Shown: positions 47,401 through 58,400, numbered from the stretch's first letter. The stretch: DNA of 64,000 bases from Brachycybe producta (GCA_036925085.1 JAUPFP010000100.1:358304-422303); one strand, 5' to 3'. Translations and numbers: made by a program. Notes: generated by a model not told the origin, from the letters alone.

Positions 47401-48722
47401 CATTATCATCATTTCCTGCACCTTTTCCCGCAGAATGCACGGTCTTGCCCATGGGTTCTGTCTCTCCACTCCTTTCGGTTCCAAACTCTCTGAAACACCA
47501 CATGCCCCCATATCACTACATTCCAAGCTTGTTTAGGCCTTCCTCTACCCCTTTTACCTCCCACTGGAAGGCCCAAACAAGCTCCCAGATCCAAATTCAT
47601 CACCTGTTTAAGCAGCTCACCCTCTCCACTCCTAGTTACGTGCCCAAACCAACTCAGCCTATTTTCCTGCATCTTTTCAACTATGCTTGCTACCCCTACA
47701 CTCTCTCTGATTTGAACTGATAATTTAAAACAAAGTTGAAATTTATTTTTCCATTGACGAATATGTTCTAAAATTGATGTACCTTTTGATTTCAATAAAA
47801 AATTGTATGAACTAAAACTGTGGTTTTAAAATATAAACGCCTCACCAATTCTTGATTATTCTGTCTTTCTGGTTCAAAATGAAAAGACACTTGAATGTAT
47901 TTTAAAAGCTAGAAGAGTAGCTCAATGACATAAAAGTATTTTTTTGCTTCTAAAATATTAAAAGTCTAGATTGAAAGACATCAACATGAAAATACCCTTA
48001 AGTGATTGAGCTACCCTTCTAGTTTCCAAAACACTGTCTAGTTTCTCTTCATTTTTCTCTTCTGAAAAACAAACAAATAATCTCATCAGAGTTCGAAAAT
48101 CAGCTGTTCAAAACACATCTTAATTTAACCTTATCCAAAATTTCTCTGGTCGTATAATGTGTGATGGTCTTTGATAATGAACTATCGTCAGTAAGGGCCA
48201 CATCATCTCCATGTCCTTCCTGAACTCGTTTGTCCAATAATTCATAACACAGATTGATTTTTCCTCCAATAAACCTATTGAGAAAAAATTAATTTGATTG
48301 TGCAATGACTCGAGTATGGACAGAGCGAATAATAAAAAGCGTAGCTCTCCACTCCTTTCGATTTTGTCCCAAACTTTCAGAGACCCCACCATGCCCGTTA
48401 TATCCCGTATTATAACCCTTGTCCATTTCCAGTTAAACACGTTAAAACACATTTAACGTAGTTAAATAATGTTTTTAGCTAAATGGAATCGTCTATATCG
48501 GATATTTATAATTTAAATACGTTTAACTAAGCGTGTTTAGACGGGGGGGGGGGTCTTAATATTTTTTTCATGAGAATAATACCATTCGTTGTTGTGTTTG
48601 CCAGGCTCGAAGTTGTGCAGTTTTTCCCATTTCTTGAACCAAGTTAATGATTTTAGCTTTTCAGCCCAATATTTTTCTGGATGTTCTAAGTATTTTTGTC
48701 TTTCTTGCATGTAAAGCTCCAT
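41490..48722 (-). CDS. ACSS3-like acyl-CoA synthetase, paralogue A, 619 aa, 13 exons
   Basis: Minus-strand exons in gene order: 48722-48583, 48274-48130, 46860-46672, 45631-45494, 45408-45268, 44643-44455, 43882-43775, 43692-43649, 43585-43482, 43038-42943, 42838-42690, 42608-42386, 41683-41490. The best family match is short-chain acyl-CoA synthetase, closest to ACSS3 (PEKYW start, [19 protein letters not shown]-less AMP-binding core, DTNDEG in place of TGD, PKTQNGK near the end). These enzymes make acyl-CoA from short acids, ATP and CoA in two steps. The phosphate loop reads TSGTSGIPKS across the exon 5/6 junction (243-252) instead of TSGTTG-PKG; Thr399-Glu400 and the C-terminal Lys598 are kept. 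Activity may be altered. No mitochondrial presequence is evident. Exon 3 is followed by a GC donor (AAG|GCAATT). Confidence 0.9.
41719..42342. mobile_element. hAT-like non-autonomous element in intron 12 of paralogue A
   Basis: Ends CAGAGCCGTAAAATGG and the inverse of CAGAGCTGTAATTAGC. Flanking 8-mers GTACGTAG (41711-41718) and ATACGTAC (42343-42350) agree at 6 of 8 positions, as an aged 8-bp hAT target duplication would. Open frames inside on both strands match no transposase that I recognise. Confidence 0.6.
43185..43444. mobile_element. PIF/Harbinger-like MITE in intron 9 of paralogue A
   Basis: 260 bp, GC-rich. Ends TGGTCCTGACACACATA and TATGTGTCAGGACCA are a perfect 15-base inverted pair apart from one base, flanked on both sides by TTA (43182-43184, 43445-43447), the target duplication typical of PIF/Harbinger elements. 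No coding content. Confidence 0.85.
43907..44401. mobile_element. GGTGGCTGAATAGATA foldback, copy 1, filling intron 6 of paralogue A
   Basis: Left AGGTGCCTGAATAGATATTT and right AATATCTATTCAACC are inverted; inner arms share TTTTAGAAACTA and AAACTTTTTTATGACAGTTT with F1. Intron 6 is 43883-44454, so the element is about 86% of it. Confidence 0.75.
44713..44822. mobile_element. Short inverted-repeat element, intron 5 of paralogue A
   Basis: AGAAGTCGAAGTGCAGCATG pairs with CATGATGCACTTCGACTTTT; inner ATACATTGTCAA pairs with TTGACAATGTAT. It is followed by loosely repeated GGGCTAAGTGGACC-type words (44828-44972). Confidence 0.7.
46120..46405. mobile_element. F1 element in intron 3 of paralogue A
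   Basis: Left arm AAAGTGTTTTAGAAACTAGA and GATAGCTCAATCACTG; right arm is degraded but keeps AAAATATCAACG and CAGAGTTCAAAAATTAGCTG. Confidence 0.65.
46962..47130. mobile_element. Inverted-repeat element in intron 2 of paralogue A
   Basis: CTTGTAACACATTACATCGG pairs with CGATGTAGTGTGCTACAAG; inner GGAACGGAACGGAAT pairs with ATTCTTTCCGTTCC. About 169 bp, no coding content. Confidence 0.75.
47395..47720 (-). mobile_element. LINE tail fragment (reverse-transcriptase ORF C terminus)
   Basis: The minus frame contains ENRLSWFGHVTRSGEGELLK and GKRGRGRPKQAW, the signature found at the C-terminal end of non-LTR retrotransposon ORFs. Only about 100 codons remain; no RT core or endonuclease. Part of the same sequence recurs at about 48318-48435. 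Confidence 0.75.
47817..48123. mobile_element. F1 element ending 7 bp from exon 2 of paralogue A
   Basis: Left end GTGGTTTTAAAATATAAACG; right arm AAGACATCAACATGAAAATA, GAGCTACCCTTCTAGTTTCC and AAAATCAGCTGTTCAAAAC. Its right edge nearly touches the donor of exon 2 (exon ends at 48130). Confidence 0.8.
48318..48435 (-). mobile_element. LINE tail piece, second copy
   Basis: CTCTCCACTCCTTTCG, then CCAAACT, CACCATGCCCG and ATATC echo the order at 47450-47520. Lies in intron 1 of paralogue A. Confidence 0.5.
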
Positions 48723-49183
48723 GATTCTACTTTGACATATCTTGATTCACATCACATTTATATAATAGGAATGATGATGATGATGTTGTTTGTTTTGAAA
48801 AAAATTTGAAACTTGAACTCGGGTACCAAGCAAAGGTTACTTGAGGCGTTTCTCATATATTTCTATATTGGACTCGATATGCAATATTCTAATTAAACAT
48901 CAATTAATTTTCGGTTTTTGTTACTTTTATTATTGCTTCAGTATTCAATTTTGAACAACAAACTTTACCAACCAAATATACTTTGATAATATAGACTATA
49001 TCTAGATGTTTCTTTCGAGGCGACTGCTGCGAATGATTAACGCAGAATAACTAGAGTTAGGTTAGGTAATCAATGTTGTTTGAATCAAAGTATTTTTAGA
49101 AACTAGAAGAGTAAAAGGAATCACTTAAAGAGGATTTTCATGATGATATCTTTTAAAATAAAACTTTTAAAAATAATTTCATT

Positions 49184-49186
<3 letters not shown>

Positions 49187-49222
<36 letters not shown>
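49187..49222 (+). repeat. GA microsatellite
   Basis: About 17 GA dinucleotides, sitting within F1-derived sequence. Confidence 0.95.
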
Positions 49223-49226
<4 letters not shown>

Positions 49227-49410
49227 AAAAAAATCAAAAATTATTGCTTAAAAACTAGGGCTCGGATGTTTATGCAATATATATATATTATCAAAGCAAA
49301 TGTTTCTCAATTATGATATCAAACTCATTCAAAAGAGCCTGAAAACGACTTCACTCGATTATTTAGTTTGGCCGTTTTTAATATTCTATTGTTATTCATA
49401 AAAAATTACA

Positions 49411-49883
49411 ATGGCTGAATAGATATTTATTTTGTTTTTGTCCCTCCGGATGGCGCCACTGCACGGGATATTATATGTTCTATAGGAGGTCTCTTTCAAC
49501 TTTCGATTTTGAGAAAATTTCTATTTTTCAAGCGAACGTTTTTCATGATGATATATTTAAAATAGAATATTTTTATGACAGTTTGAAAAAGAGCGAAAAT
49601 AGTTTTTCATGAAATGTCAATTAAAAAACCTAAAAAAATGGGTCATTTTCAAACTGAATTATAAAATGTTTATTTTTAAGATATTCTCATGAAAAAACTT
49701 TTACAATTCTAGTTATGAAAACAATTTGAGTTTTTTTTTCGGAATGTTGTTTCTAAAAAAAGTTCGCTTGATATTTTTGCGTCCAAATTAAAAAAAAAAC
49801 CACCTATGGAGCATAGCATTAGCGACTGTAGTGGCGCCAACCAGAAGGACAAAAAAACAAAATATATATCTATTCAGCCACCT
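49411..49883. mobile_element. GGTGGCTGAATAGATA foldback, copy 2
   Basis: Left ATGGCTGAATAGATATTTAT, right ATATATCTATTCAGCCACCT. Shares GTTCTATAGGAGGTCTCTT and the inner arms with copy 1. Confidence 0.8.
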
Positions 49884-50153
49884 TAATTTTTTTTAAAAAA
49901 CTATTATAACATAATTAATAAATTTTTAAGTGAATAATGTTCTAAAATATATCTACTTTTTGACTTCATTTAAGATTTCCATGGAATTTGAATTAATACT
50001 CTCAAATGTTACAAACAGAATTGATAAATTTGATTAAACCTCTTTAAAAAGGGCTCCAGAAAACCTCCCAAAAAAAAGCCAGATCCAACCACAATGTCAC
50101 ACCATATGAAACTAATTTCAGCGAATCCAAAAATCGGTCAAAATAAAATTTTT

Positions 50154-50375
50154 GATAAAAAAAAGGGGTGAAAATAAATTTTGATCGATTTTTTTTTTAA
50201 ATCGATCAAAATTTATTTTCACCCCTTTTTTATCTCACCGCCTTTTTCTACCTTCTAATACTGAATCGAAATTGGTCAAAATAAAATTTTTGATAAAAAA
50301 AAGGGGTGAAAATAAATTTTGATCGATTTTTGTTTGAAAATCGAACAAAAATTTACTTTCACCCCTTTTCTTAAA
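50154..50375. repeat. Two tandem hairpins
   Basis: 50154-50234 and 50292-50375 are each inverted repeats with arms GATAAAAAAAAGGGGTGAAA and its complement, plus TTTTGATCGATTTT at the tip. The two are about 138 bases apart and nearly alike, so a palindromic unit has been duplicated. Confidence 0.85.
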
Positions 50376-50545
50376 TCTCATTTACTGAGAACAATTCAAT
50401 ACACTGATTAAGTTAACGATTTTTCACGTTGTCACTCATTAAAATATATGAAACAACAAGATAATTACCATCGTAAATATTTGGACCACAGCCTCGTCGC
50501 AGCTCGAGCTCACCGAGACGTTCCCAACAGCCCCGCACATTAAAT

Positions 50546-50741
50546 TTTACAATTTACGGTGTCGTCCATTGTCGTCTTACGGCTGTCCGTCATCAGGCTT
50601 ATTGCGGGAAACCATTTCGGACACATTAACTGTAATTAGGATAGAGCCAGCTATCATAAATTACAATTAATGGTGTCGTCCATGTCGTCTTATAGCTGCT
50701 CGTAATCAGGCTTATTGCGTTGCAGTTTCGGACACACAGAG
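50546..50741 (+). repeat. Two-copy direct repeat, about 105-bp period
   Basis: Both copies hold GTGTCGTCCAT, GTCGTCTTA, CATCAGGCTTATTGCG or AATCAGGCTTATTGCG and TTTCGGACACA. Confidence 0.8.
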
Positions 50742-51034
50742 CGGATGGACCATTGGTGGTTTCTAGAAAGGAAAAACCAATCCACATGCTTGCTGCTGCA
50801 GTTGCGGCAGTCAGTCTTTTTAAAACAGCTGCTCTCTTGGTGTAGAACGACTCTTTAAAAGAGTTCGTCCCCACCCCACAGCGCAAAACACACGGAGGAA
50901 CAAATCACGGCATTCTTCCGAGCTCCGAACCCGCCTATCCCCACATTCCTTTTGGTTCATTGGTCGCCGCAATACCTTCGTTCGAGAAGCCCCCCGCCCA
51001 ACCGGCCATGCTATCATGCTACCAACCACTAAGT

Positions 51035-51382
51035 CTACGTACATCCATAAGCCACCTATACCAGTCTACCCTATACACCAACTGTATATAGATGGCTATG
51101 GCTGTACGTAGTCCCACCTGTGTAGTTAATTGACAATTTAATAGCATATGGCACAACTACGTGCATCCATAGCCACCTATACCAATCTACCCTATACACC
51201 AATTGTATACAGGTGGCTATGGCTGTTCGTAGTCCCACCTGTGTAGTTAATTGACAATTTAACTCCGTACATCCATAGCCACCTATACCAATCTACCCTA
51301 TACACCAATTGTATATAGGTGGCTATGGCTGTACGTAGTTCTACCGGTGTAGTTAATTGACAATTTCATAGCATATGGCACG
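51035..51382. repeat. Three tandem units, each with a long hairpin
   Basis: Units start near 51035, 51157 and 51264. In each, ACATCCATAGCCACCTATA is inverted about 30 bases later as TATAGGTGGCTATGG, flanked by TACGTA words, then CACCTGTGTAGTTAATTGAC. Copy-to-copy differences are few. Confidence 0.9.
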
Positions 51383-51567
51383 AGTTAGGATTCGGCGCCT
51401 CAACTGACAACCACGATACGTTCTCCCATTGAATACCTGTGAACAAGAAATCGTGTTTATTAATTAAAAGCCCATCATACAAATAAATAGATGTCACGGA
51501 CAACGCGAAAAATCGATATTATGTCTATAAAGTATGTCCCATTCACATAGCCTTCTATTATATAAGA

Positions 51568-52350
51568 ATGTAATAGAAGGCTATGTAACTACCACATGAT
51601 GCCATATGTGAGGTTGTTGAAGGCTATATTTGCCGAGTTTGGTTGGAGTCCGTGACCGTGTTTTAGATGCCTCAGTTACCGCCAAGATTTCAGACTCGTC
51701 CTCCCTCCTAATGTATGAAACCCCCATATTTTCATTAGATACAGTAAGACACTCACGGTAGGTTTTGTACGGCCAGTCTTTTTATTCATGCTGCACGCAC
51801 TACCTCGGGTGCAGCATGAAGCGCAATCGCCGCATTCAAAATGGGCGATTCTGACAGGTGTACACGCGTCGAAAACACGCGAAAATTATTACAGGCCACT
51901 GAAATAGCAGACGCTCGCCGCATGACATTTTTTTTAAATTCGCGTCGTCTAATATCAATTTCTGTAATAGAAGACTATGTAACTGCCACATGATTCCATA
52001 TGTGAGGTTGTTGGAGGCTTTATTTGCCGAGTTTTGTTGGAGTCCGTGACCGTGTTTTAGATGCCTCAGTGACCGCCAGGATTTCAGAGACGTCGTCCCT
52101 CCTAATTTACCAAACCCCCATTATTCCATTAGATACAGTAAGACACTCACGGTAGTTATGTACCGCCAGTCTTTTTATTCATGCTGCATGCGCTACATCG
52201 GGTGCAGCATGAAGCGCAATCGCCACATTCAAAATGGGCGATTCTGAAAGGTTTCAGACGCGTCGTCCCTCCTAATGTAATAAACCCCCATTTTTTAATT
52301 TGATAAAGTAAGAAACTCATGACAAGCTTTGTAACGACAATCTTTTTACT
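51568..52350 (+). repeat. 394-bp tandem repeat, 2 copies plus a partial third
   Basis: TAATAGAAG.CTATGTAACT, ATATGTGAGGTTGTTG, GAGTCCGTGACCGTGTTTTA and CTAATGTA-type words recur at an interval of 394 bases (51570 and 51964). A truncated third starts near 52253. The first unit is preceded by a short hairpin (TAGCCTTCTATTA / TAATAGAAGGCTA). Confidence 0.8.
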
Positions 52351-52735
52351 CATGCTGCACGCGCTGCCTCATGGGTGCCGCATGGAGCGCAACCACTGCA
52401 TTCACAACTGGAGCAAAAAAACAGGTGCACAGGCTTCGAAGAGAGCACAAAAATGGTTTCCTGCCGCTGGAATAGCAGACGCTCTCGGCATGACATTTCC
52501 GCTATGCGCACGAGCTAATGAGCTGAAATATTCAAATACTTCAAAATTTTAGATTTATTGTAATTTTTTTCACATTAACTGTTTTACTAGTTTTACTAGT
52601 ATGTAATAAACTTAAGATATTTTTTGTTTATTACGAATTCTATTGTCTCTTTTTTGAGAAACGATAAAAACGACATTTTTTTATCGATTGAGCGTCTTTT
52701 TTGCCGACAATTACGGCCGATTAGGTCGGATTTGC
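52345..52735 (+). repeat. Dispersed repeat, copy 2 (other copy at 6560)
   Basis: Contains GCATGGAGCGCAACCACTGC and TTTCCTGCCGCTGGAATAGC, then CAATTACGGCCGATTA, matching the 6.5-kb copy in order. It follows the 394-bp tandem array, whose units also end in a related block. Confidence 0.7.
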
Positions 52736-53110
52736 AAGCCCTAACGATGTTTTTTTCAATTTGTCAACTATACATAAAGTACAGGGACCAACCAGTCTCA
52801 AAGTTAAAAAAATGTGAAGAAAGGACATGCCTTAGGGTCTTTTAGGACCTAGAAGCGAGTGAATGTGACCAATAACGTTTTATACTTTAAACGGCTGAAG
52901 TCACCAAACATTCAACATTATAAAGAAATAAGCACTGTTTTAGGATACTAAAATAATAAACGAACTATTTAAGAATACTTTTGCGTTTAAATATTTTAAA
53001 ATAAACTTACACATCAATTTCAAATCGTTGACTTTTTGTTTTTCACTTTTAAGTTGGACCGAAATGTGGAATAAACGCATAATACACACTAGCTGCCGCG
53101 TCTTAAGATG

Positions 53111-53299
53111 AACCCCTTATGACGTCAGATGGGTTGACAGTTTGTGTCACTTTGTCTGATAAAAAAAACGATGTAACAGCAAAAGAATTTAAAAAAAGTC
53201 TTTTGTTTGAATTTTTGAAATCATTTGTTATTGCCCCTTTTTTTTAATCAGACAAAATAACATAATTCGAAATTTTATGTAAACCCCTTTGACGTCAGA
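53111..53299. mobile_element. Foldback flanked by direct repeats
   Basis: TGTCTGATAAAAAAAACGAT pairs loosely with TTTTTTTAATCAGACAAAAT; the outer edges AACCCCTTATGACGTCAGA and AACCCCTTTGACGTCAGA are direct, not inverted. Arms resemble the 24.3-kb element. Confidence 0.55.
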
Positions 53300-53810
53300 A
53301 GCTTCCTCTTACGATCAAGGCTATACCGGAGAATAGAGACGAATACAGAAAGGAATCACGGTCATTAATTAGAAATAGTTTCTCCTACGCATGTGCACAC
53401 GTTTCTATAGACTTCTATTTGTTATTCCATAGTCTCCAGTAGCACAGAATAAGGATATATATATCTTTATTCTGTGCTAGTAGGTAGTGTGGTTTGTTAC
53501 AATTGAGAAAAAAGAAATACAATTAAGCAATATGCTTAATTTTAAACATTTCCATTCACGTAAGTTGCAACGAATTTTCGAAGTTAAATTTTCCAGAGGA
53601 ACCATAGTTACACTTCAACTACGTCCACGTCCGCGCCATAGGCTGCGTAGGCAACCACCTACATTGCCTACGTATGCCTCTAACCTGCCCTGTCCATATA
53701 ATTTTATATTGCATCATAGTTTAAACGTGACTTTTATTTGTTTTTGATTACATGGTGTTGGTTAATCTTAAACTATTACTTTACTCGTACGTAAAGTAAT
53801 AGTCTAAGGG

Positions 53811-53940
53811 TGAATCTTGATGTAGTCTTAGTGAATCTTCGTGATTCATAGAGAATCTTAGTGATTCATGGTGAATCTTGATGTAGTCTTAGTGAATCTT
53901 CGTGATTCATAGAGAATCTTAGTGATTCATGGTGAATCTG
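53811..53940 (+). repeat. 61-bp tandem repeat, two copies
   Basis: TGAATCTTGATGTAGTCTTA to TAGTGATTCATGG occurs twice without change. A small hairpin (ACTATTACTTTAC / GTAAAGTAATAGT) precedes it at 53773-53803. Confidence 0.9.
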
Positions 53941-54002
53941 ACGAATCTTAATGAGTCTGTAAATCTCGTACATGATTTTCTTCAGTGTCGTCCCCCCATG
54001 TG

Positions 54003-54205
54003 ACTACAGGCAAGCAAAGACAGTAAGATACATTCGTTTGCCCGCCTCTTTTATGAGGACCGGCAATTTTTAATTGGTTTGTTATATGTTCTGATGTCCC
54101 ATGCCTCGCTTGTTTTTTAATTTAAAATTTGTTAATATTTTGTCTGACGCTCATAAAACAGCGGAGCAAAAGACTATGTTCCTGTCGTTACTTGCCTGTC
54201 ATGTA
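54003..54205. mobile_element. F2-type palindrome, decayed copy
   Basis: Ends CAGGCAAGCAAAGACAG and the inverse of ACAGGCAAGTAACGACAG; inner GGCAATTTTTAATTGGTTTG and GACGCTCATAAAACAGCGGA follow the F2 plan. The centre is eroded. Confidence 0.6.
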
Positions 54206-54559
54206 ACTCGATTCGACCAATCAGAATTCGTTTGAGACTTGGAAAGTGATGGCCGCTGTTTGTTGGTTTTTTTGTCGTTATTCACGTAAGTTTTTAACTG
54301 TTTTTGTGAATTTAATGGTATTAATTTGTATGAATTGTATTATCACGTTGTTGTGTTCTTTCATTGTATTTTTATTATGAAAATTGCGGAAAATACTTGA
54401 ATTATATTTCTAATGAGCGTCTGTTTCAACGACGGTGAATTTCTCCGCCAGGAGCGCTGCTATCGTTTTGGCTAAACTTCATTGATATTTTGATAACTTC
54501 AGTTAAAAAAATTTAATTGGGCTTTAAATTTAAGCATTTTATCAAAATATTAAAATAAT

Positions 54560-55315
54560 GTTTTTTTATAAACAGGTGATTTTCGAACTCGGATTATTCT
54601 TTAGCGTTTTAGGAGTAATACCAAGGAGAAATTAAAAGTCATGTTAAAAACTAGAAAAGGTAGCTGAGTCAATTAATACTGTTTTCGGGGATTGCTTGAA
54701 ATAGCGCCTACGTTAAGGTATGCCGCTTCAAATATAACAATTTAATAGCACAATGGTAACGTGTCTCCGCTTCCTAAGGGAGCGGTCCAAGTTTAAAACT
54801 AAACCTAATTTAACCTAACTAAATCTAATAAAACTAACCAAACCGAACTAAAGCTAAACCTAACCAAAAATAAATAAAATACACACAATAAGAAACGTAA
54901 TTGTTAGAAAATGATGAAAAAAAAATAAGTTTGTATCAGACGAGGTCCTCGAGGCCCCTCGCGCAAGAGCCAGAGACGTTAGCATTGGAGCTATAAAAAT
55001 GTCTTATCTGAAGCGACATACCTTAACGTATTTGCTGCAGGCCTATTCTAATTTATGACTACACTATTTTCATGTTGATATCTTTCAAAATAAACTTTTT
55101 ACAGACAACATTTAAAAATATCATCTGCTTACAGTTGAGTCATTTTCAAAATGACATAAAAAGCGTATTTTAAAAGATATTAACGTGTCAAACACTTATG
55201 ATTTAGCTACCCTTCTAGTTTATAAAACACATTCAAGTTTCTCTTCGTTTTTTTGCGCCTGAAAAGACAAAATAATCACAGTTCGAAAGGCGTTTAAATT
55301 TGAAAATCAGCTTAA
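54560..55315. mobile_element. Split F1 element downstream of paralogue B
   Basis: A left arm (54560-54690: ACAGGTGATTTTCGAACTCG, AAACTAGAAAAGGTAGCTGA) and a main body (55045-55315: TTTCATGTTGATATCTTTCA, TAGCTACCCTTCTAGTTTAT, TTCGAAAGGCGTTTAAATTT) are separated by about 350 bases that look like another insertion (54690-55040) with inverted GCGCCTACGTTAAGGTATGC / GACATACCTTAACGTA ends. Confidence 0.55.
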
Positions 55316-55401
55316 TTCTATATAAAATTATCCTAATATGCAGAAAACATTTAACACAAGACATTTTTAAAGAAAATGTTTTCGTCGTTTTTGGAAGAAT
55401 T

Positions 55402-58400
55402 TTAAGTAACTTGTAGGTCAATTTGTCCTTTTACAGAGTTTCGAACAATTTCTTTTATGGTGCCTCTTGCAATTTTTCCGGTTTGAGTTTTCGGAAGTTC
55501 ATTAACGTGAATTAGTTCATCAAATCTTATCAAATCTCCTAATTGTTGGACAATTAATTCCTGCAGCTCATGAGCTATGTCTTGTCCGCATTTCTGAACA
55601 ACTTTAAAACGATAAGAATATACGTTAGTTTCGTGTGAAAACTTGAAATAATAATGTAATTAATTATAAAAACGATTTGGTTAAATACTTTCGTTAGTTA
55701 CAAATAAACCAACTGGCAGTTCAGCATAATCTCGGATTCTGGTCACGACTATACATTCGCTAACATCCGGATGAGACATGATAACTTCTTCTAAGGCATC
55801 ACATGAAAATCTTTGTCCTTTAATCTTGAAAACGGACGAGGCACGGTTTAAAACGTAAAGATTTCCTTTGCTATCGAAACGACCTTCGTCGTAGGTGTCG
55901 AAATATCCCTACAATCGACAATTTAAGACGGTTTTACGTTCTGTAATAATATGTAGTGCAAAAGTAATCGAAAAACCCTACAGGGAACGTTGTGAGATAA
56001 CTACTGATGAATATTTGCCCATTATCATCTCCAAGAAAGCCGGAACTCAACGTCGGTACTGGAAGCTTCAAAGCAATTCTTCCTATTTCATCTACGTCTG
56101 CTTCTGTACCATCTGGTCTTAGAATTTTTACTGAAATATACAATTGAATATTTAAAATTGCTCCGCTTAATGGATTATTAACTATAATTTTCCGTAAAGG
56201 TAAACAAGGGCATTCAAAGATCCTCAAAGAATTATTGGTCAGAACTGATGTATATTTTTGGTCTTTTTTCTCCACAAATATTATTAGGACTATGGAATTA
56301 TCTTCCATTAGGTAGTTGTTTGTTCGGACGATTTAACAATGATGTCTTGTTTTACCTGAATGACAATCATTACGACTGGGAGCAATCCCACCCTTGCCAA
56401 GTAGCTTTCGAGCTGATTGCAGGCGTACTAAGTTGAATATAATGGAAACTATAGCTTACCAGTTATTCCTGGTATTATATTTCCAGAAGACATTGCTGGG
56501 TGGTCAGAAAACGTCTGACCGTTGCTTGTGTTTGCTGTCGTTATTAATCCACCTTCTGCAAAGTGAAAACATAATCAATGTATATCGTAAATCGATGAAG
56601 TTCACAATCAAATCTAGTATGTATGTATACAGGTACACAGGCAATTAGAAATCGGGACATACAGAAGTTGGCTCCGCCCTTTTTATGACGATCGGCAACT
56701 TCGAATTGGTTCGTTATGTAGTCTGACGTCACATGCTCCGCCCTTTTCGACGTCGAAACACACAAAAAACCAATTAAAAGTTGCCGGTCGTCATAAAAAG
56801 AGGGCGGAGCCAACTTCTGTTTGTCCCGATTTCTAATTGCCTGTTACAGGTACTCGGAGTCATTCAAGATTGATTTTCGAATAGTAAACTGATTAAAGAT
56901 ACCCATTTATTATTTGTCCCGGTTTTTAGGGGCTAAAAGCACATTTCTTAGGGTCTACGGAATTGTTTTAAATTTAAATAAATATTTTATTTTTTACTAA
57001 CTAAATATCACTAATTGGAATTAAAATAAATAGTAAGATTTACAAGAAGAAAAATATGATAATTTGATAATTTTTTTTTTCCATTATTAAGGACTTGCGT
57101 TATATTTGAGAATGTGGCCGACACGCCTCGGTAGCACAGTGGGTGTCGCCCGGTTCGAATCCCGGTTGAGGAGTATGGTTTTTGTGTTTGTCTTTCATAA
57201 TTTCTCCGTCATTGCGGAGTTGACGTCAGGCGGGGCAACCTGTCGTAAAACACATATTGTCAAATCTGACTCGTATTTTGCATCTTTCATCATCATTTTT
57301 TGGACCGACACCGCGCTCGGCGCTGGACGTGGTCCAGGAAAAGAAGAAGAATTTAAATTTGGGCTAATACGTTATTATTTGTTCGTGGAGAGCCGGTCCT
57401 ATATGGTTCTGCATCCACGAACGGATTAGATCTGATGGATTGTCAGCCTATTTTGTCATAGGCACATACGATTTACTGTGCAAATATGCCAACAAGGGAG
57501 TTGGTATATTTGCAATGTAAATCGTATGTGCCTATGTTTACATTACGACATCTGATGAGATCTCGAATCTGATTCCTGAAACCCGTTCATGAACGGATAA
57601 TTGACGGACTTGGCCGTTTACTTCAGATTTATAAGGCCTGGTCTCGTCGTATATGTGTAGGGCCTACCTTAAAACCACCAGAAAGTATACCAGTGTTTGT
57701 AAAAATTACCTGTAAGAGCGTATAACTGCGAATGGTTTGGTGTGATATGTTTTTGGATCCATTTGAATGTGGCCTCGTCTCCAGGAAGTCCTCCTATGTA
57801 TATTTGTTTGACACTGAATTTTAAAATTTAACTAGTTAGTGCTTTCATACTTTATTAGTAAGCCTAAACTTACTGATTGTGGATGGAGAAAATTCTCGAA
57901 TATTTTCTCGATTTTTCAGTTTATTTTATTTTTAATTTTATAAATTTTTATAGATTTTGGAATTTTTCTTTACATCATTATACAAGCTCGTGTATTTGAT
58001 GTACTCGACTTTATAATCTTTTAACTCAATTGAATATAAAGAAAGGTTAAAAATAATATAAAATAAATAAAAGTGCCCTGTACGTGAGGCTATTCCAGTA
58101 GAATATTGTTAAGTTTGATGGAGAAAAAAAAAAAACACATTGAAAAACTACTTGTTTAAATAATTTTCCTGATTGTTGAATGAATAACTTTCAAATTTCC
58201 GATTTATTTATTTTTGATTTTCTTCTCGAAAGCAATTATTTTTTCATATCGAGTTTTTTTTTTTCCATTGGTTGTATATACATTATGCAGATAATGTGAC
58301 TCCCGAATTTCTCGGCTATTATGGATGGCTCCAGAGTTAGCTAGAACAGAACAACGAACTGTTCGTGAACATGTCCACAGTGTGGACGGTTTTCCGAACA

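Larger units (their letters stand above)
48723..55401. other. Spacer between synthetase genes A and B
   Basis: 6.7 kb with no supported gene. Order: F1 pieces, GA microsatellite, GGTGGCTG foldback (49411-49883), twin hairpins (50154-50375), a two-copy repeat (50546-50741), a GC-richer block with several CCAAT/ATTGG words (50750-51010) of unknown nature, a hairpin tandem array (51035-51382), a 394-bp tandem repeat (51568-52350), a dispersed repeat (52345-52735), further inverted repeats, an F2 copy (54003-54205) and F1 arms. Confidence 0.6.

Noticed and set aside
47445-47720. Plus-strand 91-codon frame
   Set aside because: Antisense of the LINE tail, whose minus frame has the RGRPK signature.
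50626-51044. Minus-strand frames in the GC-rich block
   Set aside because: Frames overlap a two-copy repeat and have no recognisable motif; GC-rich composition alone explains the lack of stops.
53487-53747. 86-codon frame with Arg/Pro-rich middle
   Set aside because: Surrounded by hairpins and repeats, no homologous feature and no splice partners.
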